The notes: generated by a model not told the origin, from the sequence alone. Shown: positions 32,389 through 42,885, counted from the first letter of the stretch. The stretch: DNA of 64,000 nt from an uncultured Alphaproteobacteria bacterium (GCA_951812775.1 OX638326.1:3607391-3671390), one strand, 5' to 3'. Program-made: numbers and translations.

Positions 32389-32594
32389 AGCTTCTGCGCC
32401 TCTTCAAGAACCTTTTCGACATGGCCTTTAACGCGAAGATTGCGCCAAACCGCTGCAATCTTCCCTTTTTCGTCGATCAGAAAGGTCGAGCGGACGATGC
32501 CCATATAGGTTTTGCCGTAGTTCTTTTTTTCCTGCCAAACACCATCGGTCGTCGCCGAAAAATTCGGCACTTTATCTCCAACGTCAATCGTCAT
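32385..32594 (-). pseudogene. bcp: bcp-type thiol peroxidase with an internal in-frame deletion
   Basis: A 69-codon frame joins the first 18 residues of a BCP/AhpC-type peroxiredoxin (MTIDVGDKVPNFSATTDG) directly to its C-terminal part (VWQEKKNYGKTYMGIVRSTF, IDEKGKIAAVWRNLRVKGHVEKVLEEA). Full-length members have about 155 residues. The missing stretch of about 85 residues includes the core of the thioredoxin fold and the peroxidatic Cys. The junction lies in a GATGGT/GGTGT-like sequence, which may have served as microhomology. It is probably non-functional. Neighbouring DUF455 and YciI genes are intact in frame. Confidence 0.8.
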
Positions 32595-32602
32595 TTTACA
32601 AT

Positions 32603-32983
32603 CTACTCGAGTGTGTATGTGCCAGTTGAGAACTTAACATTAATGTTAAAGCCACCTTCGTTCACTTCCCAGGCTTGGATTCGAAATGTCCGAAAGCCAT
32701 GCTTGTGAAACGGATCAGCTTCAGCCACGCGTTTGGCTTCTGCCATGGATTTTGCGCGAATTATAATCATGCCAGGGCCCTGTGGTTTGCCTTTTCCATC
32801 AACAAACGGGCCAGCAGCAAACAGGATTCCCTTTTTTTCGATTTCCAGTTGATAGGCGATGTGTTTTGGAAAGACCTTAGAACGGTCGCCTGCCTTATCC
32901 GTTGGCTCTGAAAAGATTACGTAAAGCCGCTTATGCAGCATCTTGTCGTGCAAATCGTGAACCTGTTTCGCCGTCAATGCCAT
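32603..32983 (-). CDS. YciI-family protein
   Basis: A 126-residue ferredoxin-like-fold YciI protein. It shows LHKRLYVIFSEPTDK, HIAYQLEIEKKGILFAAGPFVD, GPGMIIIRAKSMAEAKRVAEADPF and HGFRTFRIQAWEVNEG. The His in KHIAYQL and the Asp in EADPFHK match the putative catalytic pair of the family. The function is unknown. It is probably co-transcribed with the bcp remnant 8 nt downstream. Confidence 0.85.
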   Translation of the reverse strand: MALTAKQVHDLHDKMLHKRLYVIFSEPTDKAGDRSKVFPKHIAYQLEIEKKGILFAAGPFVDGKGKPQGPGMIIIRAKSMAEAKRVAEADPFHKHGFRTFRIQAWEVNEGGFNINVKFSTGTYTLE

Positions 32984-33141
32984 GAGACTAAATCCTTTTA
33001 ATTCTGAAAATGAAATTCAAATTCGCTCAAGAATATGAAGCCCGCCATCTCAATCGACAAGACAAATAATCCGCCTATCGTCCCGGGAAAAATCATTTCT
33101 CGAAACCTGCAATCCTCTAGAGAAATATTAAGGTTGAATAC

Positions 33142-36100
33142 TTACTTCTCTGGAAGGTTGGCTGCAGGGGTTTCGATAATTTCCTGATAAAGGCGATAGA
33201 CCGTCGCTGCCGTGTCTAAGACCTGTTCTTTCAACACATCGATATCGTTGCAACTACAGGCAGCCAGCAGCATTGCACAATTGCCGCTGGTTGCTGTTTT
33301 GTCATCGAAACCATCGCCCGCCGTCAGTCTGACAATGCCCTGTAAGTTTCGCCAAAGCTGAATAGCATTAAGTAGTGTGTCGGCTGACTTAGAATCGAGA
33401 ATCTGTTGGTTCTTAAGGTGTTGCAAGGCTGCCGCTGTGTCCTGCTGCAGGATGGCAGGGACGTCTGCTGCGTGTCGGAGTTGCAAATATTGCGCGATGA
33501 ATTCGATATCGATGAGCCCGCCGCGAATATTCTTTACGTCCCAGGGACCAGACGGAGACCGTCCCGCCGACAACCGCACACGCATCGCGGCGACATCCTT
33601 GAGCAGAGTGTTGGCGTCCTGGGGTGCGGTGAGAATTTTCTGGATTTCTGTCTCTATTTTGGACCGCAACGCATCGCCGGCATAGACGATACGGGCGCGC
33701 GTAAGTGCCATGCGTTCCCAGGTCCAGGCTTCGTTTTCATGATACTGGACAAATGACTTGAGCGCGCTCGCAAGCGGACCCGCATTGCCAGACGGTCGCA
33801 ACCGCATATCCACTTCGTAAAGCGGGCCCTCTGCGGTCGGCGCCGTCAATGCACTCAGAAAACGCTGACCTAACCGCGTGAAATACGGAATTGCTGTTAG
33901 GGGCTTTGCGCCATCAGACTCATCACCGTCAGCGTCATAAATAAAGAGTAAGTCGAGATCAGACCCAATCGTCATGTCTCGGCCGCCCAGTTTGCCCAGG
34001 GCAACAATCGCCATGTTGCCATTTGGAAAGCGGCCATGTGCCGTCTCGAATTCAGTTACGACAGCGGGACATAACGTATTGATGGCAGCGTCAGCGATAT
34101 TGGCGATTGCCTGGCCGCTTGTTTCGGGAGTCATATGACGGCGCATGATTTGAACGCCAACCTGAAACAGGCGGTCATTGACCTGTCGTCTGACGACATT
34201 GAGGACATCCTGAAAGTCCTGAGCCTTAACAGCGACGTCAGCCGCGATCTCAGAAGTAAGGACGTCAGCATTGGGCATTGCATCGAAAAAATCTGCTGTC
34301 AGTACAGCGTCAAATAAAATGGGGTGGCGTTTTAATTCCTCGGCAATCCTGGGTGCACTTCCCATGATCTCCGCCAGCAGCTCTAGCAAGCCATGATTGC
34401 TGTAAAATAACGAGAAAAGCTGAACCCCTGCGGGGAGACCTTGCAGGAACTCATTGAAGCCCAGAAGGGCGGTGTCTGGGTTCCCGGTTTTTGAGAATGC
34501 TGTCAACAAACCTGGCATCAACTCGGTCAGCAACTCTTTTGATCGGGTACTGCGAGTCGCGCGATACCGTCCATGATGCCAGTTGCGGATGATCGAGGAG
34601 ACTGTAGAGGGGTCCTTGAAGCCAAGAGTATTTAAGGTGTCCAGCGTGTCGGGGTGATCCTCACCACCTGTAAAGACCAATGTCCCTGGGCCGCTCAAGT
34701 CAGGGGATTCCTCAAACAGGGCCGCATAGTGCCGTTCAACAGTTTTCAATTGCTGTGAAAGCGCTAGCGCAAATCCATCTGTGGTCTCGTATCCCATAAA
34801 TCTGGCAAAGGATTCCAGCTTTTCAGGATCAGATGGAACTTCATGCGTTTGTTGATCGTCGATCATTTGCAGCCGATGTTCGACACGGCGCAAAAATTCG
34901 TAAGCTTTCTCAAACTCTATCGCGACCTCCTCAGCGAAGTGCCCGGCATGTGCTAGGACGGGAAGGGCCTCGCAGGTCTTCTTAGTCCGTAGGCTTGTGT
35001 CGCGGCCGCCCCAGATCAATTGCTGCGTTTGCGCATAGAATTCTATTTCACGAATTCCCCCATGGCCAAGTTTGACATTGTGACCCGCCACAGCAATTTC
35101 ATCGCCGCCGCGATGGACGTTGATTTGCCGCTTAATTGAATGGATATCTTCTATTGCTGCGAAATCGAGATTTCGGCGCCAAATAAACGGTCTCAGATAG
35201 TCGAGGAAATTATTTCCTGCTTCAATATCACCAGCAATCGGCCGGGCTTTGATCATTGCGGCCCGTTCCCAGTTCTGACCTGTCGTTTCGTAATAGGTCT
35301 CAGCAGCGATGGTGGAGAGAACAGGTGGTGTTGACCCCGGATCGGGGCGCAAGCGCAAATCCGTACGAAAAACGTAACCATCTGCTGTCCGTTCTTCGAG
35401 AATTTTGACCAGGTCCCGTGTAAGCCGGACGAAAAACTCCTGCGCAGTTCTCTTGCCCGTGTATTGGCATTTCTCGTGGTCGAAGAGCAGGATTAAATCA
35501 ACATCGCTGGAATAGTTCAGCTCACCTGCACCGAGTTTACCCATTCCCAATGCGATGAAGCCGGAACCTACTGACGGCTGGTCGATGTCTGCGATGTCGA
35601 TTTCGCAGGTCTCGTGACCGTGATAGAGAAGGTTTGACACTGCTGAGCCAATCGCTATTTCCGCGAACGTGCTCAATGCTTCAATGATTTCCGCTAGTGG
35701 CCAATGCCCCGTGATATCTGCCAGGGCAATCGCGAACGCGCAGTGGCGTCGCGCGATTCGGAGCGTTGTCATCAATGCGGCCTGGTTTTCTGAAATGAGT
35801 GCCGGATCAGCGGTCGTTTTTATAACGTTGTCGAATGCCGTTCCGGGCCCGGACTCAATGACCAGTTGGGCGAACTCCCAATCGTTAATCAAGGTATGGC
35901 TAAGAAAGGGGCTATTCCCGAAAATCCCATCCAGTAACGGTTTTAGCGCGGTGTTTGTGGAACAATCTGTGATAAAGGATTTTAGATTGTCATCGTCGTT
36001 TCGGGTTGCAGTGTCTCGCCAGCGATCCCAACCCGAGGTTACAGCTTCCATATTGCCCGGAAGAGGCAATGGATTAGTAAGTTTAAGCCCTTTTTCTGCC

Positions 36101-36147
36101 TTATCTGCCAATTGTTGCGTTCCATCTGGCTCAATTTTGCCGTACAC
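33142..36147 (-). CDS. glnE: bifunctional glutamine synthetase adenylyltransferase/deadenylase
   Basis: A 1001-residue protein controlling glutamine synthetase by adenylylation and its reversal, in response to PII. Two nucleotidyltransferase domains are present: the deadenylating one with GMGKLGAGELNYSSDVDLIL and the adenylylating one with LGKLGGRDMTIGSDLDLLF. Each is followed by a helical GlnD-type PII-uridylyltransferase domain. The GTG at 36147 gives the full frame. An internal ATG (residue 33, MEAVTSGWDRW) is an alternative start. It is divergent from the DUF3971 gene with only 55 bp between. Confidence 0.95.
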   Translation of the reverse strand: MYGKIEPDGTQQLADKAEKGLKLTNPLPLPGNMEAVTSGWDRWRDTATRNDDDNLKSFITDCSTNTALKPLLDGIFGNSPFLSHTLINDWEFAQLVIESGPGTAFDNVIKTTADPALISENQAALMTTLRIARRHCAFAIALADITGHWPLAEIIEALSTFAEIAIGSAVSNLLYHGHETCEIDIADIDQPSVGSGFIALGMGKLGAGELNYSSDVDLILLFDHEKCQYTGKRTAQEFFVRLTRDLVKILEERTADGYVFRTDLRLRPDPGSTPPVLSTIAAETYYETTGQNWERAAMIKARPIAGDIEAGNNFLDYLRPFIWRRNLDFAAIEDIHSIKRQINVHRGGDEIAVAGHNVKLGHGGIREIEFYAQTQQLIWGGRDTSLRTKKTCEALPVLAHAGHFAEEVAIEFEKAYEFLRRVEHRLQMIDDQQTHEVPSDPEKLESFARFMGYETTDGFALALSQQLKTVERHYAALFEESPDLSGPGTLVFTGGEDHPDTLDTLNTLGFKDPSTVSSIIRNWHHGRYRATRSTRSKELLTELMPGLLTAFSKTGNPDTALLGFNEFLQGLPAGVQLFSLFYSNHGLLELLAEIMGSAPRIAEELKRHPILFDAVLTADFFDAMPNADVLTSEIAADVAVKAQDFQDVLNVVRRQVNDRLFQVGVQIMRRHMTPETSGQAIANIADAAINTLCPAVVTEFETAHGRFPNGNMAIVALGKLGGRDMTIGSDLDLLFIYDADGDESDGAKPLTAIPYFTRLGQRFLSALTAPTAEGPLYEVDMRLRPSGNAGPLASALKSFVQYHENEAWTWERMALTRARIVYAGDALRSKIETEIQKILTAPQDANTLLKDVAAMRVRLSAGRSPSGPWDVKNIRGGLIDIEFIAQYLQLRHAADVPAILQQDTAAALQHLKNQQILDSKSADTLLNAIQLWRNLQGIVRLTAGDGFDDKTATSGNCAMLLAACSCNDIDVLKEQVLDTAATVYRLYQEIIETPAANLPEK

Positions 36148-36202
36148 TGCGGCAAGCTGATGTGCCGGTCAAGCGGTGCGCAAAACGAGACAGTCGACTT
36201 AA

Positions 36203-39200
36203 ATGTTAGGACGTTGTACGCGGATATTATGCGAGTTGGCAGCCCTTACGGCGCTTGCCCTGCTGCTACTGACGGGCGTGGCGACCTGGCGGTTATCGCA
36301 GGGGCCTGTTCCGCTCAATTTTCTGAATAGCCATATTGAGAAAGCCCTCAACGAGATGGCGGATCCGGTGCGGGTGAGTGTTCAGGGAACCAACCTTGCA
36401 TGGGCCGGGTGGGAGCGAACGCTCGATATTCGGGTAATCGGTGCCAAAATTACCGGCGCGGACGGCACAGTGGTCGCTCGGGTCCCCGAGATGTCGGTAA
36501 GCTTTAGTTTACGGGCCCTGATACGCGGCGTTATTGCGCCGACCAACCTGGATTTAATCGGCCCACGTTTGCAGCTCTTGCGCGCTGAAAACGGAAAGTT
36601 TGCGCTTACGCTGGAAGAAACGACCAATTTACCAACGGACACGCTGGGAGGTGTGCTAGCCGCTTTAAGTGCGCCTAAACAAGATAGGGGAGTCCTCCGC
36701 TATCTCAAGCAGGTGAGTATCCTTGATGCAAAGCTTGTTGTTGATGATCGCGTCACAGGTATCAGTTGGGGGGCACCGCAAGCTGACTTCGTTGTTATAC
36801 GTGAAGACGATGAAATTAGAGCGTCGCTTTTCGCTGATATTGATGCGGCGGGAAAACCTGCTCGGCTTATCGCAAAAGCCAACTTGCTGTCTGGAACGAC
36901 TGATGTGGGCGTATATCTGGCGATTGAGAATTTTCCCCTCGATCATTTGGCATCGACGATGCCCGGACTGGAGGCACTGAAATCCATTGAAATGAAAGTA
37001 AGTGGCGATGTTGCAGCGCGGATCGGGCTTGATGGACATATCGGCGATGCTAAATTCGAATTTTCAGGTGGTGCTGGCCGAATTCAACAGCCTAGCTTTT
37101 GGCCTAAAGGCGTGCCTTTAACAAGCCTGGAATTTCGCGGGCGATATGAAAGTGATCCGACGTCTTTTGAGATTGAACATTTCAAAATTAATGCTGGTGG
37201 GCCTACCGCGACATTAACAGGATCGGTGATTACCGTAGACGATGAGGTAACGTTTGACGGTCGGGTTTCCGTTGACCGCTTGCGGAATGCGCACCTTAAG
37301 CATTATTGGCCGATAGGGTTTGGTAAAGTTGCACGAAAGTGGGTTCTCGGAAATATGCTCAAAGGGCATACAGAAAATGCCCGTGCATCATTCTCTGTTC
37401 GCATCCCCAAGATTGGTAATGCCGATATCATTGTTGAGTCTTTTTCAGGAAAAATGCGGCTGCGTAATCTTACCGTTCGCTTTAATGAGAATTTTCCGAA
37501 TGCCGAGAAGGTTGAAGCGACTGCGGTGTTTTCAAAGAGCCGTTTTGTTGCCTCTGTGCAATCCGGAACTTTGCAAGGCCTCAATGTTGTCTCGGGACAG
37601 GTACGTCTCCTGAAACTCGATACGGATAACGAAGCAGCAGACATTGAGGCGACTGTTTCAGGGCCCTTGAAAACGGCGTTGACTGTCACAAACAACAGGC
37701 CGCTGGAGCTGGTTTCCAAATTCGGTGTCGATGTAACCGCGGTTAAGGGGTGGTCAAAGACAGACCTTAAATTCAAGTTTCCGCTTCATGCTTCTTTAGA
37801 ATTGGACGATGTTGACGTTCAGGCCCAATCGGAGATTGTCAATGCAACTTTGCCAAAAACACCGCTCGGAAAGCCAATTGAGGCCGGTAATTTTGGCTTG
37901 CAGATAAATAGAGAGGGCGTGTCGCTTAACGGAACTGCTGACGTTTCAGGTACACCAGTTGATCTGAAATGGCAGGAGCCATTCGTTACAGATAGAAAAT
38001 TTGTAAGACGTTATGAACTCCGGGGACAGCTGGATTCCGCCGCGCAACAGAAACTCATGGAATTGCCTGGGTTTGCGCCCTATGTCATCGGGCCTGTCGA
38101 TATCGACCTGTCGCTGGTTGAAAGATTGAACGGCAACAAAGAGGTAGCGGCGAAAATATCACTAACCGATACGACTCTCAGTATTCCGAGTGTTGGTTGG
38201 GGTAAAAAGCCAGGGGCTGTCGGGATAGCGTGGGTATCCCTGATTTCGTATGCGAACGGCGCAGCAGATATTCGGAATCTTGATATTCAGGCTGCAGGTC
38301 TGCGAGGTAAGGGAAGCCTGAAATTCGATAAAGATGGACAGCTTGTTTCGGGGACGGTTGAAAAATTTGCGTTGGGTCGGTCAGATTTTAAGGCAGAAAT
38401 CAAAACCCGGGCCGACAAGCAGTTCGATGTTCGGGTATCAGGGAAAACTCTAGATGTGGTTCCCTGGCTTGCGCAGGAAGAACAAAGCGATGGGGCGAAA
38501 TTTCCCCGGCTGAATATATCCACCGAATTAGAGACTGTCTGGTTGGATCCCGATGTTCCGGTCCATAATGTCGCGGGCACCATGGTTTATGATGGTGAGT
38601 ATTGGGAGCAAGCTGCCTTGACGGGTGTTGTGGCGAAAAGCCAGCTTTTTTTCTATGAGTTGAATAGTGGTGCTGACCGGCAGCGTTACACATTGCGGGC
38701 AGATGATGCCGGTGGAATTTTGGCGGGGTTAGATATCACGGATACATTTCGCGGTGGAAAGCTGGTTCTGACAGCAAATCGAAAAAAAGATAAGGAACAA
38801 CCCTGGAAAGGTCGGCTAGTCGTTTCTGATTACACGGTTGTGAACGCGCCCAACTTGGCGCGGATACTCACCCTTGCTTCACTTACCGGTATTGTTAATC
38901 GACTTTCTGGGAAAGGCATTGAATTTACCAAACTCGACGTGCCATTCACTCAGCTGGGAGACACGGCGACCATGACCAACGCCCAAGCAATCGGCGCAGC
39001 CCTTGGGCTGACCGCTGACGGTACTCTGGACCTCGATAAAAAGACCGCAAACCTTCAGGGAACGATTGTTCCTGCCTACTCGATCAATAGTGCGCTTGGC
39101 GAAATTCCCCTAATCGGGCGAATATTTACCGGAAAAAAAGGCAGCGGCATTTTTGCGGCGACCTATCAGTTAACCGGTGATCTCGCTAAACCGAAAATTA

Positions 39201-39313
39201 CGGTAAATCCGTTGGCTGCATTGGCGCCTGGGTTCTTGCGAGGCCTCATTGGAATTCTCGGAACAAAATCCAACGGCAAACAACCTTCAAACGATATCGT
39301 CGATCCTAACTAG
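36203..39313 (+). CDS. DUF3971/AsmA-like (YhdP/TamB-type) envelope protein
   Basis: A 1036-residue protein with one N-terminal membrane helix (about 9-32, LAALTALALLLLTGVATW) and a long periplasmic beta-rich region made of AsmA/DUF3971-like repeats. The C-terminal end has GLTADGTLDLDKKTANLQGTI, PLIGRIFTGKKGSGIFA and ITVNPLAALAPGFLR, which are typical. Such proteins form hydrophobic grooves that carry phospholipids to the outer membrane. The place between glnE and tyrS is conserved in alphaproteobacteria. It ends with TAG, showing that TAG is a normal stop in this genome. Confidence 0.88.
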   Translation: MLGRCTRILCELAALTALALLLLTGVATWRLSQGPVPLNFLNSHIEKALNEMADPVRVSVQGTNLAWAGWERTLDIRVIGAKITGADGTVVARVPEMSVSFSLRALIRGVIAPTNLDLIGPRLQLLRAENGKFALTLEETTNLPTDTLGGVLAALSAPKQDRGVLRYLKQVSILDAKLVVDDRVTGISWGAPQADFVVIREDDEIRASLFADIDAAGKPARLIAKANLLSGTTDVGVYLAIENFPLDHLASTMPGLEALKSIEMKVSGDVAARIGLDGHIGDAKFEFSGGAGRIQQPSFWPKGVPLTSLEFRGRYESDPTSFEIEHFKINAGGPTATLTGSVITVDDEVTFDGRVSVDRLRNAHLKHYWPIGFGKVARKWVLGNMLKGHTENARASFSVRIPKIGNADIIVESFSGKMRLRNLTVRFNENFPNAEKVEATAVFSKSRFVASVQSGTLQGLNVVSGQVRLLKLDTDNEAADIEATVSGPLKTALTVTNNRPLELVSKFGVDVTAVKGWSKTDLKFKFPLHASLELDDVDVQAQSEIVNATLPKTPLGKPIEAGNFGLQINREGVSLNGTADVSGTPVDLKWQEPFVTDRKFVRRYELRGQLDSAAQQKLMELPGFAPYVIGPVDIDLSLVERLNGNKEVAAKISLTDTTLSIPSVGWGKKPGAVGIAWVSLISYANGAADIRNLDIQAAGLRGKGSLKFDKDGQLVSGTVEKFALGRSDFKAEIKTRADKQFDVRVSGKTLDVVPWLAQEEQSDGAKFPRLNISTELETVWLDPDVPVHNVAGTMVYDGEYWEQAALTGVVAKSQLFFYELNSGADRQRYTLRADDAGGILAGLDITDTFRGGKLVLTANRKKDKEQPWKGRLVVSDYTVVNAPNLARILTLASLTGIVNRLSGKGIEFTKLDVPFTQLGDTATMTNAQAIGAALGLTADGTLDLDKKTANLQGTIVPAYSINSALGEIPLIGRIFTGKKGSGIFAATYQLTGDLAKPKITVNPLAALAPGFLRGLIGILGTKSNGKQPSNDIVDPN

Positions 39314-39321
39314 AAAGCTTT

Positions 39322-40578
39322 TCAAACAGGTTTGGCCAGGACGTGTCGTTTCTTGCCAGCTGAAAACTTGATGACTCCATCTTCGTTGACGTCTGCCAGG
39401 GTGATGGTCTGACTTTCATCCGTGATCACCGCGTCATTTACCCGGCCACCACCACCTCGGATAAGACGTCTCGCCTCACCATTACTATTTGCAAGACCGA
39501 CCGTTGCCATTGCAACAAATGCTGGCAGACCTTCAGACAGTTCTGACTCTGCGACGTCAACGGTCGGCAATGCAGCACCCTGAGTGCCATCCTCAAAGGT
39601 GGCTTTAGCGGTTTCTCCGGCCTCAATTGCAGCGGCTTCTCCGTGGCACAGCTTGGTGGCTTCATGCGCGAGGATCTTTTTAGCTTCATTGATCTCCGCA
39701 TCCTGAAGAGTTTCGAGTTTGGCGATTTCATCGAGTGGCAGTTCGGTGAACAATCTAAGAAAGCGGCCGACGTCGGCATCCGCTGTATTGCGCCAGAACT
39801 GGAAATACTCATAGGGCGAAAGACGGTCGCTATTGAGCCATACAGCTCCGCCCGCAGTTTTGCCCATCTTCTCCCCGGCAGACGTCATGATCAGCGGGGA
39901 GGTTAGACCATATAGCGCGGTGCCATCGACCCGGCGGCCGAGTTCAACTCCATTGACGATATTGCCCCACTGGTCCGAACCGCCAATCTGCAGAACGCAA
40001 TTGTCTCGGCGCGACAGTTCTAGAAAATCGTAGGCCTGAAGGATCATATAGTTGAACTCCAGGAAACTGAGCGGCTGTTCCCTTTCGAGCCGAAGCTTTA
40101 CGGAGTCGAATGAGAACATCCTGTTGACCGAAAAATGCTTGCCGAATTCGCGCAGGAACGGGATGTATTCAAGTTCATCGAGCCAGTCGGCATTATTGAC
40201 CATCAGCGTGTCAGTTGGCCCGTCACCAAAACTCAGGAATTTTTCGAACGTTCCTTTAATTCCCTGGATATTCGCAGCAATCGTCTCTTCGGTAAGGATT
40301 TGCCGGGATTCATCTTTGCCAGAAGGGTCGCCGACCTTTGTGGTTCCGCCGCCCATCAAAGCGATCGGTTTATGACCGCAGCGCTGATACCAGCGCAGCG
40401 TCATGATCGGCATTAGGTGTCCGATATGAAGGGAGTCGGCTGTGCAATCAAATCCTGCATAGGCAACAGCAATATCGTCTTTGCTCAAAATTTCGTCGAG
40501 CGCCGCATCATCAGTGCATTGATGAATGAAGCCGCGCTCTGAAATTGTTTGAAGGAATTCTGATTTAAATGTCGTCAT
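39322..40578 (-). CDS. tyrS: tyrosyl-tRNA synthetase
   Basis: A 418-residue class I synthetase. The HIGH motif is in [15 protein letters not shown] and the KMSKS equivalent is [14 protein letters not shown]. Tyrosine-pocket parts are [10 protein letters not shown] and [10 protein letters not shown] with GSDQWGNI. The C-terminal S4 domain has [14 protein letters not shown]. It lies convergent to the DUF3971 gene with 8 bp between. Confidence 0.97.
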   Translation of the reverse strand: MTTFKSEFLQTISERGFIHQCTDDAALDEILSKDDIAVAYAGFDCTADSLHIGHLMPIMTLRWYQRCGHKPIALMGGGTTKVGDPSGKDESRQILTEETIAANIQGIKGTFEKFLSFGDGPTDTLMVNNADWLDELEYIPFLREFGKHFSVNRMFSFDSVKLRLEREQPLSFLEFNYMILQAYDFLELSRRDNCVLQIGGSDQWGNIVNGVELGRRVDGTALYGLTSPLIMTSAGEKMGKTAGGAVWLNSDRLSPYEYFQFWRNTADADVGRFLRLFTELPLDEIAKLETLQDAEINEAKKILAHEATKLCHGEAAAIEAGETAKATFEDGTQGAALPTVDVAESELSEGLPAFVAMATVGLANSNGEARRLIRGGGGRVNDAVITDESQTITLADVNEDGVIKFSAGKKRHVLAKPV

Positions 40579-40669
40579 GTAACTTCAAGCCAGTAAGTGG
40601 CCGCCTATGTCTATTGTCGCGGCGGTGTTTAACACAGCGTCGTACAATATGGCGAGAGCGGAAACGTCG

Positions 40670-41725
40670 CTAACTGTTTTCTACAGACAGGACGGTCTCG
40701 CGTGGCTCTTCACCCCAACGTCGGATAAACGCATTTAAATTTGCGGTGAATTCCGGGACATCGTCATAGGAAGGCGTAAAGAGCAACATTCGGATCAGAT
40801 GGCGGCGGCGCTCTTCTTCTTCGTAATCCTCATAATCAGTTCTGCTGTGGACGGTGTAGTGATTGTTCAAAAATTGCATATCACCACGTTCGAATTCCAT
40901 ATCGAGACGAATGTCGTCGCTCAAAGCGAGTTCGCTGAATAAATTCATCGCCTCGATCTGGGCATCTGTCAGACGAGGAACTTGCGGGAAGCGTTGCGCA
41001 CTTTCGACATATTTTTGTCCGAAGCGTGAAAAGAACCTTCCTTTGTGAATATTGAAAACTTGGGCAACGTAAAACGGGTCCTCACCCTCGAATTCCTCAC
41101 CGCGGTGATCAATACAGAATGGTTTGTAAAGTTCTGGCAGAAGGTCAGCGCGGGTCCGAAGAATTTCGTTGTGGATGGTGATGGTGCTTGCAAAGGAGCT
41201 GGTTCCGCCAGACTTCGCTGTTTGCATGCAGAGCAGGCCCACAACGTCAGATTTATCGCAATGAAAGGGGAGATGAACAGGCGTTTGGTAGCCTCTGAGG
41301 TTAAAGTTCTGATCCCAGTTAGCGCCTACCGCTTTTACATGGCCAAGAAGCTCCCCCATCATGTTTTGCGCTACGGCCTGACCAAAATGGGTTCCGATAC
41401 CCCAATAGACCGCTGTTGCATCCTGTTCCCCAAGTCGCTCGACCGGTAGACCGCGGATCAGTTTTGCGCCTCTGCCATGTTCCAGCTCAGCGAGAATATT
41501 TGAAAGAGTTTTGCCCAAAATAGGGAGCGGAAAGTCTGCTTGCGAAATGTTGGGAATTTCCAGCCCGCGGGATTTTACCTGCGCCAGAGCTGCCTCGAGC
41601 TCCGCAATATCGTCGTTTGTCAGCTCATAAATCCAATCCGTGGATTTCGCGAGCTCCGAGCCTTTCCACCCCGCGGCGGATTCATAGGGTCTATCCAGGA
41701 CTTGTATGGTCATAGATTTCACCAT
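40670..41725 (-). CDS. TauD/TfdA-family Fe(II)/2-oxoglutarate dioxygenase
   Basis: A 351-residue enzyme with the iron facial triad: His155 and Asp157 in LPFHCDKSD and the distal His293 in NNHYTVHSR. The 2-oxoglutarate-binding Arg is in RRRHLIRMLLF. Such enzymes hydroxylate diverse small molecules, including sulfonates, herbicides, carnitine precursors and natural products, and the substrate is unknown here. The start is the first ATG of the frame, shared with an ATG four codons later (MTIQVLDR). It is divergent from anmK. Confidence 0.88.
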   Translation of the reverse strand: MVKSMTIQVLDRPYESAAGWKGSELAKSTDWIYELTNDDIAELEAALAQVKSRGLEIPNISQADFPLPILGKTLSNILAELEHGRGAKLIRGLPVERLGEQDATAVYWGIGTHFGQAVAQNMMGELLGHVKAVGANWDQNFNLRGYQTPVHLPFHCDKSDVVGLLCMQTAKSGGTSSFASTITIHNEILRTRADLLPELYKPFCIDHRGEEFEGEDPFYVAQVFNIHKGRFFSRFGQKYVESAQRFPQVPRLTDAQIEAMNLFSELALSDDIRLDMEFERGDMQFLNNHYTVHSRTDYEDYEEEERRRHLIRMLLFTPSYDDVPEFTANLNAFIRRWGEEPRETVLSVENS

Positions 41726-41798
41726 TCCAATGATTTCAATTTGAACAATGGTTGAGTATCGGTTCCAATGGTCGGGAAAGCAATCAGCAGTTGGTTCA

Positions 41799-42875
41799 AT
41801 GAATTCACCCGTTACCGCACTTGGACTTATGAGTGGAACGTCGCTCGACGGGATTGATGCAGCCTTGGTGAGGACTGACGGTCGCTCGCAGGTTGAAACC
41901 GGTACGCATTTAAGTGTCCCTTACGACGAGGCATTCCGCGATCTCCTGAGATCCGTTTTGGGGGGCGTCGGTCCGATCCACCAGGTAGAGAAAGCTCTGA
42001 CAGAACTTCATGCCAATGCTGTACATGCGTTGCTAAGCCGGGCGGGCATTGAAGGCGGGGAAGTTGATTTAATAGGATTTCATGGCCACACGATATTGCA
42101 TGATCCTGATCGTTCCCGGACCTGGCAAATCGGTGACGGAGCGCAATTGGCCGCAGAAACTGGAATTGATGTGGTCTGTGATTTCCGAAGTAATGATGTG
42201 GCACAGGGTGGACAGGGGGCACCGCTGGTGCCGGTATTCCATCGGGCGCTTGCAGCGAGTCTGGAGATGCCCCTGGCAGTCCTGAATATCGGGGGTGTGG
42301 CGAATGTCACCTATCTCGATGACGGAGAACAGTCTCTGATTGCATTTGATACAGGACCAGGGGGCGCACTCATAGATGACTGGGTCAATCGCACGCTTGG
42401 CAAACCTTTTGATGAGGGCGGCGCCCTTGCCGCAACGGGTTCGGTTTCCAAGCCGATTTTGAACGAGCTACTGGCGTCGTCCTATTTTGACAAAACGCCT
42501 CCTAAATCGCTCGACCGGGATGCGTTCGCATTTGATGCGATGCAGTCTTTGTCGCCCGAGGATGGCGCGGCCACGCTGACGGCTTTTACTTGTGAGTCAA
42601 TTGTTAAAGCGGTTGAGTATTTGCCAATGAGGCCCAAGAGATGGTTGGTCACTGGAGGCGGCAGACACAACACCTATCTGATGACACAGTTGCAAGCCGC
42701 GCTGGGCGTTCCTGTTGATCCGGTAGAAAGCGTTGGCTGGCAGGGCGATGCGTTGGAAGCGCAAGCGTTTGCCTATCTCGCTGTACGAAGCCGAGAGAGA
42801 CTACCGCTTACATTTCCCGGGACGACAGGTGTCAGTCCGCCGCAAACTGGCGGTGTTTTCTTCTCAAAGCCCTGA
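41799..42875 (+). CDS. anmK: anhydro-N-acetylmuramic acid kinase
   Basis: A 358-residue ASKHA-fold kinase that recycles peptidoglycan by hydrolysing and phosphorylating 1,6-anhydro-MurNAc. It shows LGLMSGTSLDGIDAALV, GFHGHTILHDP, CDFRSNDVAQGGQGAPLVPVFH in outline, NIGGVANVTYLD, FDTGPGGALIDDW and WLVTGGGRHNTYLM. The start ATG 41799 places the phosphate-1 loop at the usual distance. An upstream in-frame start would add 17 residues overlapping the promoter region. Confidence 0.94.
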   Translation: MNSPVTALGLMSGTSLDGIDAALVRTDGRSQVETGTHLSVPYDEAFRDLLRSVLGGVGPIHQVEKALTELHANAVHALLSRAGIEGGEVDLIGFHGHTILHDPDRSRTWQIGDGAQLAAETGIDVVCDFRSNDVAQGGQGAPLVPVFHRALAASLEMPLAVLNIGGVANVTYLDDGEQSLIAFDTGPGGALIDDWVNRTLGKPFDEGGALAATGSVSKPILNELLASSYFDKTPPKSLDRDAFAFDAMQSLSPEDGAATLTAFTCESIVKAVEYLPMRPKRWLVTGGGRHNTYLMTQLQAALGVPVDPVESVGWQGDALEAQAFAYLAVRSRERLPLTFPGTTGVSPPQTGGVFFSKP

Positions 42876-42885
42876 CCAAGAAGCG

